Shown: one piece after another, positions 25,001-36,400 of the stretch
How positions within the stretch are numbered: position 1 is the first letter of the stretch
Layout of the letters: each line of letters opens with the position of its first letter
NCBI GenBank assembly: GCA_008828725.1
Contig: MEHQ01002289.1
Location: 689,240 to 753,239 of the forward strand
DNA length: 64,000 bases
Origin: Saccharina japonica
Taxonomy: Eukaryota; Sar; Phaeophyceae; Laminariales; Laminariaceae
Direction of reading: 5' to 3'
The notes under the pieces: generated by a model
Databases searched by the model: none
Seen by the model: only the letters and a program-made list of their open reading frames with translations
Told to the model about the DNA's origin: nothing
Translations under genes and position numbers: made by a program

Positions 25001-28000
25001 ACGATAGCCAGATCGGCGATATTAGTGTTCGCCGACAGCCGACTGTTGTTGTTGTTGTCTTCACATTAAAAACCGTGCCGGTCTCTCTATCCAGTACCTC
25101 CATCTGTCCGTACTAATCCAACACTTGACACGGTCGATTCCCGTGGTCACAGGCTAACTTACCCAAAAAAAGGTATACTGAAATAAAAGTGGAACCCGAA
25201 GGGTCCGCAAAGCGATCGAAGCCAGTCAAAAACAGATAGTCTGGAGCCCTCCGCTCCCCTCTACACGCTATGTGAAGGTAAAAATAAAAATGGAAAAGTC
25301 AACATCACCAATCGGGGGTACACGCCCCCTGATTCTATCTTGGTGCCCCTATAATGCCGGGGTGTTCCGTGCCGGGTTCACGCCGGACAGGCAAACAAAT
25401 CGAGTCCTCCACCCCGATTATAAACGCAGACATGATACGGGGGAAGGGAACTATGGTCCCGTGTGACTGATGTACCCCCGGCCTGCGAGCAGTGTAACTG
25501 CAAAAGGTCAAAAGCAACGAAGGGAAAAAGACGAAGACAAAGACAAAGAGACAAGTCAAAAGTACAAGCAAACACTCACACAAACAAGACCGCAGAGACA
25601 ACACATTGACACGTCATCCCGAGGGGGTGGTGCAATGGTGCGGCGGTGGGGGGGAGGGGGAAAAATAACAAAACAAACAAGCAAACAAACAAACAGTCCA
25701 GGACAGTCAATCCGGCACATATCGCGCCACTCGGTCCGCCATTTCTCGCTTGTTTCCTTCCCTCGCCGATTCGCCCTTCTTCCGCACCCCTCCCGTCCCG
25801 TTGGTTCTTGGTGTCTCTTTGTTGTTGCTGCGCTCTTTTTCTCGCTCGGTCGCTCGTTTCCGGCTAGCCTCCTCTTCTTCCTTGTGCCAGGAGGTCATAA
25901 ACCTCTCAGCTCCCTGCAGTACTCCCTTGTACCACTGCCTTCCTCCCTTCACCTTCGCTGCTTCCGCCCAAACTGAATTCGGGACTCCGAAGACACGTCT
26001 CTGGTCGTCCGTAGACCCGTGCGTAGCTCCGAACGCTTTGAAGTCGTCCTTCAGGCACGTCTGCCAGTTCCGCTCCGGGCACCCCGCGCCCGGGTCCTTC
26101 CCCCCCACCAGCTCCCCGAACATCAGTCGTTTCGGGAGTCGCCCGTCTGGCTGCCTTGCCACGGCCCCCGCGAACAGTAGGCGCCGTTGCCGGACAGTGG
26201 CTTCCACGCTCTGGCACCCGACCCTCTTCAGGGCCTGGGCGTAGGACAGCTGCCGGTAGGTGCCTTGCTTGCGCTGGTACCCAATAACTCGCAGCAGCAG
26301 CCGGTGGTGTATCGTCCGCAGCAGTCGGTAGTGGTCGCGACGTGGGGCCCATGTCATGCAACCGTACAGCAGTGCCTCCATCGCCTCCGCTTGAAGCAGG
26401 CGGGCCTTGAGTCGAAACGGTGCTCCCGGCCTATCGAAGAGCTCCGGGCCATACCTCCTGACGCACGCCGACGCTGCTCTGCTCCTGAAGTTGATCTCCC
26501 GGGTGAGGTCGCCATGTTCGTTGACGAGGCCGCCCAGGTACCGGAACTCGAGGGTTTGGGTGTATTTCTGCCCCGCTGCTTCGATTATCAGCGGCGGCGG
26601 GGGCGGTGTTGGCTGCTTCTCCTTTACGCGCATCAGGAGAGTCTCCGTCTTCTTCTCCGACACCGTCAGCCCGAACTCCCCAAACACCTGCACGATAATG
26701 GTCATCATCCTCGCCAGTCCGTCGGCGGACCTCGATACAACGCCGGCGTCATCGGCATACAGCATCCCCCACACCGCCCTCCGTACGCGGTCGAGTGGTG
26801 TCTCCGTCCCCGCTCCCGTCTCCTCCTTCAGGAACACTAGGTTCTGCATGATACCATCGTCCTCGCTGAATCGTACGATAACGACCTCTAGGGCCGCGGC
26901 GAAGAAAACGTTGAACAGCAGTGGGGACAGCACACACCCTTGTCGCAAGCCTTGCGTGACCAAGAACCAGTCCGACAGTTCTCCATCGTCCATGCGCACC
27001 CGGGCCCGCATTCCGTCGTGGAATTGGCGGATGACGGCGACCATCTCCGCAGGAACCCCGGCCCTGGCCAGCACCTTCCATAGCAGCTCTCGGTCCACCG
27101 AGTCATAGGCCTTCTGTAGGTCGACGAAGCACATGTAGAGCGGTATTCTCCTTCTCCGCCCTAGTTCCTGGAGTCGGCGCACGACGAACAGCATGCATAC
27201 TGTGGATCGACCAGGTCGGAAGCCGCACTGTTCCTCCGGAAGGATGTTGTTGGCTTCGCAGAAGGCGCTTAGGCGGTTGGTGATGAGTTTGGCGGGGACT
27301 TTGCCTACGTGCGATAGTAGCGAGATCCCCCTGAAGTTGTTGCAGTTGGACCGGTCGCCCTTCTTGTACAGCACTTTGATGGTTGCATCCTTCCACTCTT
27401 GCGGGATCTCTCCTCCGTTCCACACGTCGACAAGGATGGCATGAAGGCGCTCCAGGACGACGGGTTCGTCGTCATCGATCTTGAGCAACTCGGCAGGGAG
27501 GGAGTCATGGCCGGGTGCCTTCCAGTTCTGCAGGCCTTTCGTTGCCCGTTCCACCTCCTCGAGGTCTGGCGCCGCTCCCAACCGTCGGGTGGCTCGCGTC
27601 GCTGGTCGTTGCGTCACTTTTTCGGCGATGTCTGGGTTCAGGGTGGGGGACTTGGTGTTGAGGAGGGTGCCGAAGAATCCCGCCCACCGCTGGAGGATGT
27701 CTTCCTTGTTCCGGAGCAGCACGCCATTCTCGTCCGTGACGAACTGCTGTCCCCCCGCTTGTCTCCCGCTGAGGCCCACTGATCTCTTAAGGTGTTTGTA
27801 CAGCCCTCTCATGTCGCGGTCCTTGTAGACCGCTTCGAGCTCCGCCACGTACTTATCGAGGTGGGCATAAATGCCCGTTTCGACTGCTGCGGTCACTCCC
27901 TTACATGCTGCTTTGAGGGTCCTCCATGTCGCTGTGGTCCAATTGCCCCTCATCGCGCGGCGCGCTTCCCGCCGCTTGGCAAGGGCCTCCTCCAAAGCTG

Positions 28001-31000
28001 CTCTCGTCGCTGGGGTCTCACACCACTCCTGCGTGCGTCGTCTCCGCGGTTCCTCGGGTAGTACTGTCTGCGCCGCGTCGAGGAGGGCATTGGTAAACAA
28101 CGTCGCCATCCCCGCTGTGGTGGTCGCTGGCTCACCTGGTTGTTGATCGAGGTTGTGGATGAACCGCTCGCTCACCGCCCGTCGTGCTGTTTCGACCTGC
28201 AATTCCTGTCGGCTGAACTGCTGCTGTTTCGGTTTGGTCCGCACTGCTCGGTTGTGGGCGAGTCTGCCACCGAGGTCGACGGTGGCTACCACCATGTTGT
28301 GGTCTGAGTCCGCCTTTACTGGGCGTACCGGTTGGGGAACGACGACTACGTTGGACACTCGGCCGCGGTGTGCCTGTCGCGTGAGGATGTAATCGATGCG
28401 CCGGCATTCGTCCCCCGATACGCCGTTGTATGTGTGCCATATCCCACCCTTACGTGTGGGGAAGAAGGTGTTCGTGATTGCTAGTCTGTTGTCCGTTGCG
28501 AAGGTCAGCAGTAGCCTGCCATTGTCGTTCAGCTTATCACGCCCGTGCTCGCCCATGATACGTTCGTCCTCTCCATCCACCCTCTCTCCCGTCCGCGCAT
28601 TGGCGTCCATCAGTACGTAGACACACTCCTTGGCAGGGATCCCCCGCACGAGGCTGTCAAGTTTTTCCCAGAACCTATGCTTGCTGTCGGCGGTTGCGAC
28701 CTCTGTTGGGGCGTACGCAGCTACGAAGTTGACCGCTCCGCGGTTGCCCGTTATCTCAAACCTCATGGCCATAAGGCGTTCATCGATATATTCGGTGGTG
28801 TACGCAGAGTTCCTGCACATTGACTCTTTAACGGCTATTCCCACACCGTGTGTTCCACCTGTCTCCGTGCCACAGCAGAACACCCGAAACCCTGCTGCTG
28901 CGAATTCCGTTCGGCCTGCCCTCCTTGTCTCCTGTAGCCCTAACACCGAAACGTTTTGTCTCGCTGCCTCGTACAGGATGCTGCAGGCTCTCCCATAGCC
29001 GTTAGCCCCTTTTACAGCCAGAGTCCGCACATTCCAGGTTGCTACCCTAACAAGTGTACTCTGCTGCCTCTCCCGGGCGATGCGTGGTGCCTTCCTAGCC
29101 AGCCTACGCTTCGCCCGTCCCCTCCTTTTCCTCCTTCGTGCCCTTTTTATCTGTTTTTTTTCTGTTGCTTTGCGCACTCTCGGGGTATAGTAAAAAAAGT
29201 TAACCCGGTGCGTGTCTGTTGTACCAGAGATACGCCTCATCCCGGAGCGGCTCGACCCTCCAGCTCTGGATTCTCCTCCTTCCTCTCTCTGGTGCATACC
29301 CACACGGTGTGCGGTCACTCCGCCACCCTCTCCGTGCTCTCTGCTGCTGCATGGCCCCGGTGTCCAAGCCGGGGCGTTAGGGTTTAACCCCATCTGCAGC
29401 CACCCGAGCTAGCTGCGTCGCGAGTTACCCTGATCTCACGATAGCGGTAACTCCCGACTGCCAGACTCAGGATCCCCCTCTGAACGGTGCTAGGGACCGT
29501 GTATCCGTCTGGGTTGGGCGGTCTTTCGAGGTTTAAGTCCACTTACGGACCTCGGCGTACCTCAGCAGGGAGGCAGGCCGGGGGGAGAACATACAGCCTA
29601 TATACCCGGTAATGCCTTCTACATTCAGTGCTTCGCCTAGAAGTGAGTACTCCGCGAGCGGCGGTACCGCTGCTGACCCACCAGGAGGTGGGAGCGTACG
29701 GCAGCCGCCAAACAGTAATACTCTTCCGTGTGATAACACGTCGAGGTTGCACACGCTAACATGTTTTCAACTACGTGAGCAGCGGAGTGACGGCGGCCGC
29801 TTAATAACCAACTCAAACGCACTGCTGTATATAGGATACTATGGTACCTGGTATGCAGTACAGCAAGTTCTCGTACGATTTTCCCGTACGGCATGACCGC
29901 TGGACACAAGCGGACGGTTAACTTGTTATGGCGTTTTTTACCTGTGTTGAGCAGCGGGGTGAAGCCGCCGTCATCGGGTACCTCCGTGTCGGCGCCCATT
30001 TTCCTCGCGATAAACTCCACGCATTTTCGCCTGCCGCAGCGGACTGGCCGCGACGACAACAAAAGAAAACGTTGTCAGACAAAAAAAATAGTCATACGAC
30101 GGATGGTAGACAGGGTACAATACTATTTTTGCCAGGTAACTAAGACCTATGCCAATGGGAAAGCAAAGTTACCCTAAAAAGTTTGAATTCCTAGGATCCC
30201 CGCCAGATGTTTCCAGAACAAGCTTGCTATGGGACCGATTCTTAAAACGGAATATTCCCAACTTTTGGAAAAGCCCGAAAAAGGCAATTCTCAGGCCGAT
30301 GTTGGGACAAGATCGGCTTGAGAAAAACTCAGGCGAATGTTAGTTCGAAGCGGCGAGATTTCGAGTCCTCGACAGACATGGATCGACGAAACCAACGACT
30401 GCGTCATGAATTCTGAACGCGGTGCGCTCGTTACGGGCTCCGACCCATCCTAGGGTCACCGTGTTTACACGATGGCCGGTGATATGTGGCGGGCGCTGGC
30501 CAGGCGTCTGATAAACAAACAATTGGCTGCTGGTGTGCACAAAACAGATGATAAAATTTCTTCATCCGTCTCAAATGGCAAAAAATAGTTTTTTTTTCGG
30601 GTTTGGGAGAAGAGCGCAGGACGCCGCCGGCAATCTCTCGCCTCCTAGACCATGGATCCACCTTATACCTTCGAGGCCGTCATCTACACTCGTTGGCCTT
30701 GCCCGACCCGAAGCGGGTTGGCCGTAGGCTCAGTCTATGTCGAGATCGAAGGTCTATCGTCGCACGAGCTGATTTTTATCAGGGTGTTGACGATTTGCAA
30801 CGAGAAAAGGCAAATTGCGCCGCCTGCAGCCGTTTGAAAAAAAATAAGAAAAAAATCAAACACTTTTTCCCTTTTTTCCCACAGCGGCGGTACGAGCGGA
30901 TCTTCAGCCTGAAAATTCCAGGCAAATATTTCAAAGATCGATTTCCAACTTTGCTTTCCCATTGGCATAGGTCTAACATGGGAGAGCTCTGTACCTTTCA

Positions 31001-33366
31001 TGATGCACAAAACACGACTTTGGGTGAGATACGATTTGTCGTACGTGCAACGCGATGAAAAAATCCCACCGGCTAGGCGTGCGTACAACGAACACAATAG
31101 CAAACGACAAACGGAATGCGAAGGATATTGGGCAGTTTGTCAGTAGAGGACCTCCATCGGTTAAAATTGTTCAGTAAACCAAAAGCGAAACCTTAACCTC
31201 TCTCCTCCCCTCTACCATGGCATGGCTCAAGGAGAACGAATGACATGGCTCGAAAGAAGAACGAAACGAAACGGAAACGGAACCAAAAACGGTGGCTGAA
31301 CAGTAGCCAACCGTGACGCGCATGGGTCGCGTGACAGTCTGCGCCAGAAAACGGCCAGCCGCGCATGGGGCACGCCTGGACCTGCCTAGACGCGCCTGAA
31401 ACAGCCAGACACTAAGCTTACACACGGCTACCGCAGAGGCGAAAGTATTATCAGTACTACTACTGCTTCAGCAGCTTCTACTACTACTGGTGGCGCTGCT
31501 GCTACTACTACTACTGCTACTCCTCCTCCTCCTCCTCCTCTTCCTACTCCTACTACTACCATTACTACTATGTTGCTGCTGCTCCTACTACCATTGGTAC
31601 TACAGCTACATACAGCGGCAACAGCGGTCGCGAACCGCCAACCCCAGGCCAAAACCAAGAAACGGCGGCAACGCCGTGACGCAGAGGAGAACGGTCTAAT
31701 ATCCTTACCCTTGCGGTGCGCCACCCTCATCACCGCAAAGCCACTGCTATTGTCGAGCTCGACAAAAGAGAAACATGAAACATGCGGCAACAACAACATG
31801 CAGTGAAAACAGCATACCGCAGCGAACCAAACATACTGCAGCGAAAAAAGAGAAGGGCGGCGCGCTTTTGCGCTCTCCTGCATGCCCACCTTACTCTCGG
31901 GAAGCTACCCCCAACTCACCGGCAAAATTGAGCATCGTATTGCCCTCGAAGATGCCGTGTCTGTGATCGACATCGAAGGTCCAACGCCCCGTCCCACGCC
32001 ACGCAATGCCTGCTCGCAAAAAAACAGCCACCGCTATCACCGTAAGAGTACAGCAGCACGGATCCGCCAGCAAAAAACACCTAATCTGAGCGAGGCTGAA
32101 ACTGTATTGCGAAGTCAACCTTGGGCATAGGTTATTATATAGGATTTAGTGTGGTACTCGCCGTTGAGCATGGTTGTTTAATCCAATTTCTTAGTTTCCA
32201 GAACAAATCGAGTCACATTTTCTGGGTTGCTTCTAGCTCATATAGTAGGTTAGATTGATACCGCGTTATTTTTACGACGGGACCTTTTACTCGCAGGCGT
32301 GACGCGTGCGTTGGCACCGGTGCGTCTAATGCGGTTGGCCGCGCGGACGGACGAAGCATCCGATCGGATCTATCGGATATCTGATACTTTTTATGGCGCA
32401 GGGATAAACGTAATGAAAAGCCAATGGCCTTACAGTAGAGTAAAGTTACAGTAGCGTTAGCGTAGAGCAAGGTAGAGCAGAGTAGAGTAGATCAGGGTAG
32501 AGTGGAATCGAGTAGAGTGGAGTAGAGTCGAGTCGAGTCGAGTCGAGTCGAGTAGAGTAGAGTAGAGTAGAGTAGAGTAGAGTAGAGTAGAGTAGAGTAG
32601 AGTAGAGTAGAGTAGAGTAGAGTAGAGTAGAGTAGAGTAGAGTAGAGTAGAGTAGAGTAGAGTAGAGTAGAGTAGAGTAGAGTAGAGTAGAGTAGAGTAG
32701 AGTAGAGTAGAGTAGAGTAGAGTAGAGTAGAGTAGAGTAGAGTAGAGTAGAGTAGAGTAGAGTAAAGTAGAGTAGAGTAGAGTAGAGTAGAGTAAAGTAG
32801 AGTAGAGTAGAGTAGACTAGCGTTGAGTAGAGTAAAGTAAAGTAGAGTAGAGTAGAGTAGAGTAAAGTAGAGTAAATTAGAGTAAATTAGAGTAGAGTAG
32901 AGTAGAGTAGAGTAGACTAGACTAGACTAGCGTAGAGTAGAGTAGAGCAGAGTAGAGTAGTTACCTTGCAAATTGATTCGAGCGGGCATTCGGTCTAGCC
33001 CCTCTTCGGTGTCGAAACTCCCAAGCTCCGTGGTTTCGTCGACGTGGCTGTTATTACGGTTGCCACCGCTGCTGCCGCTGGTACTGCTGCAGCCACCACC
33101 ACCACTAGCGCTACTGTTACTCTTCCCAGTCGCCGTCGCTCCCGATTGGCAGCCACCCCCGCCGTCGCCGTCCGACGTTGAGCAACTTGTGGCTTTGCTG
33201 GTGGCCCCTTTAGACCTAGACGACGATTGAAACGTTATTCCCCACCTACGTCGGAGCAGACTGCGAAGCTTCGGCACCGAGTCTTGCCTGCGAAAGAGCG
33301 TGTAGGCTTCGGACAGCGTCGCGTCATGCTTTAGCCTGGGTTCAACAAGGAGAGACCCCAGCGGTC

Positions 33367-33405
<39 letters not shown>

Positions 33406-36400
33406 GCAGCAACATCAACGGTAGCAGAAACAGCAAGAACAACCACAGCAACAACAGCAGCAGCAGCAGCAGCAATATCAAAAACACACAGCCAAGTCAG
33501 TCATGCGGTTCCTCTGTGGCCAGCCAAGCACGCAACGGCCTGCCGTTCTACGGCTGTGCTGCTGTTTTTTGCTTCACGTACTGAAGAGGTTGGCGCGGCC
33601 TGTTCGCAAACTAAAAAACTAGTAGTGGCATCCCGTATGACCTCCAACCTTTCATACAGAAGGGGCAAACATACGGTGGAGGTGACCGAATGAGTCATCG
33701 CTATTTTTTCCCCGTTTATCTGCAGGAAGTCAGACGAGCCCTCCGAACTACTAGCAATACTGCTGCTGTAGTCTAGTGCAGTATAACTATGAATAGTACA
33801 GTATGATTTTTCAAACACAATTTTGTACTAACTGCTGTGTAGCAGTACTACAATATTACGCTATGCCTATACCAAATGGATATTATATCGACTGTCCAGC
33901 AGTGCTAGGAGGTGCCAAAGAGACACTGCAATGCTGCTGTGGAGGGGTAGTACGAGCGGGTCCATAGACTTTTCGCCGAGGCGAGAGGACGACCGGAAAA
34001 CCTTGACAAAACATCAATACGTATGATATATACTGATTCCACAAATAACAGAAGTTTGAACAGTTTATCTGACTCACTGCTGCCGCAGATAGACGACAGC
34101 CGCTTGTGGGTTACGTCGATCAATGTCAGACACGAGGCGTAAATACACCGGACAAGAAGTGCCGTAAACACTAAAAAAGAAAATCCCCTGGTAAACTACT
34201 GTAGTACCGGTATTTCACAAAACACAGCGCCCTCTCACCGGTCGGTATTAACAGAGGCCGCGTACGACTTGAAGAAAGTCCTTTTCGCGTTGGCGGCGGA
34301 CCTATCAATATCAAAAACAAAAAGCGAATTGCGAATTTCGGGTCAAGGGCCGGCGGCGGCGCGGTGGGGTGCACACATGGTCGTAACTTCTTCTGTACAG
34401 TTCACGTCCCCAGAGGTGACTACATACATACAGTTATCATTATGTAGCAGTACAAATTCCTATTTTTACGTATGATACTCCGTGGACTCCCAAACAGACA
34501 ATAATACCATAATCTTAATAAGCAGCCTTCCGCCGATGGCGGGCCCGACGATTATTACATTACTATCAATACAACAAACATCAGATCCACATCTACTGCA
34601 AATGTGTAAACTATCAAGCGACACGAGGTGAGAAGGCAAACGGTTGGAGTGGAAGTCGTGAGCTGGTTTGGGTACTTGGTTGGACCGATAGAGCGCGTAC
34701 ATTTTAATACATCGCTGGGAAGAATGCCCGCCGTGTATATATAAAAGCCTTCCAAAACGCCAGCAGGCCGCAAGAACCAACAGCCGACTCGACACACAGG
34801 CACAGGGCACAGGTACACAGGAGAAACCTTCCCAGCAAGAGGTGGTTTAGTTGTTAAAAACGGCACCAGAACCGACCCTACTGGCATAGCGTGGCCACGT
34901 AGCAAGACACCAAGAATACAAGGTCACATGTCCTCAATGAGTTTTTTTCACGCAGACTCCCTGCTCTCTCCCATATTCCATACATAGTCCTAAGAGTTTA
35001 ACTCTTCGGTAATCCACGGCAGCTTTAAAATTCCGATTAAAAATCGTGTAAGTTGAAATCAAGGGATTGGTGAAGCCCATTATCAAGTGAGGTTTTGCGT
35101 GCGATATTCTGCGTGCGTTTTTCTGGGTGCGCTTTCGAATTTTCTTAGAAAATTCCAGTGCTCGGAGCTGACTCATGGTCCCAAACAATGATGTTGGATT
35201 ACCGCATTACCTCCTTACGGCGAGGCTGATTTGGCGGTAAGTAATAAGGATGGGCCGCGGTAATTACTGTAGGCCCCCTGCCCCCTATATACAAAATCCA
35301 TACATCTCCATAGTAAACCCCTGCATTGTTTGCTCCCTTCTTGGGCAGCTCCTGCCTTTCATATTTTCATTTGTTTGCTTGCACTGTGGCCCTGCGACCT
35401 GCTGCGACCATAGCGATGGCATCTTGGATAACGAAGAAGTCCAAGCACGCTGGTCTCCGTCCGAAGTTCGACCGGTTCATCAGGCCGACTGTCATGGGAT
35501 AGGAATCCAGAACAGGATTTTTCAACACTTTCGCAGGCCTTTTCTCCCGGGGACGCTGAACAATATCCCCTACTATCTCAACGAGCCATTGGTCAATTTT
35601 TGAGAGAAATCTAGTGGTATTGGCCGATTTTGCAGGCTCGAATTTTCAACGGATGGCCAACCCAAGCCAACTGGCCCTGTTTCTATTTTTTTTATCGAAG
35701 AAACAGCGTACAAAATACGAAACAGGCGACCTGGTTTGATTTCTTTTATCGAAACCGGGTGAAAAAACGAAATAGGGCCAGTTGGCCATCCGTTGAAATT
35801 TCGAGCCTGCAATATCGGCCAATACCACTACGTCGTACTGTAGATTCCTCTCCAAAATTGACCAATGGCTCGTTAAGGTAGTAGGGGACATTTTTTAGCG
35901 TCCCCTGAAGAAAAAACCTGCGAAGGTATTGAAAAATCCTGTTCTAGATTCCGATTCCATAATAGTCGACCTCAACATCCCCGCTGGCCAAGTATATATT
36001 AATAGTACACATATTGGGTAAATCACATCAAAACGAGTGAAAAAAAAAACGAAAAGAGAAAAAAATACGTTGCCCACATTCATGTATGTGCCCGTTGATC
36101 CTAGCGGGGATGTGTTTTAAACGTCCCCTGTTTTTGCCGCAATTACCCGTAAGAATCTCTCATGTCCGAAAATGGCGTACTGCACGAGAATTTCCAGCCG
36201 TAATCCGACATCACTGGTCCCAAATGGCAAGTCTAAAATCGCACAGGACAGAAAACGCCAGCCATCTACCAATCATATTTCCGAGATGGGCGAAATCACC
36301 CCGCACACAAGAAGCCCACAGCAGCACGCACACCCGAATCACTCACGCGACAGTCATGCGACGATTGGCCTTCGATCTCGACATAGACTCAACCCACGAC

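Noticed and set aside
25750-29390. Plus-strand open frames across the LINE
   Set aside because: They are antisense shadows of the GC-rich endonuclease/reverse-transcriptase frame and contain no domain.
33335-33487. Leu-rich start of a membrane protein upstream of the 33.3-kb exon
   Set aside because: It is translation of a CTG triplet tract. Splicing at 33336 restores the F-box gene frame exactly.
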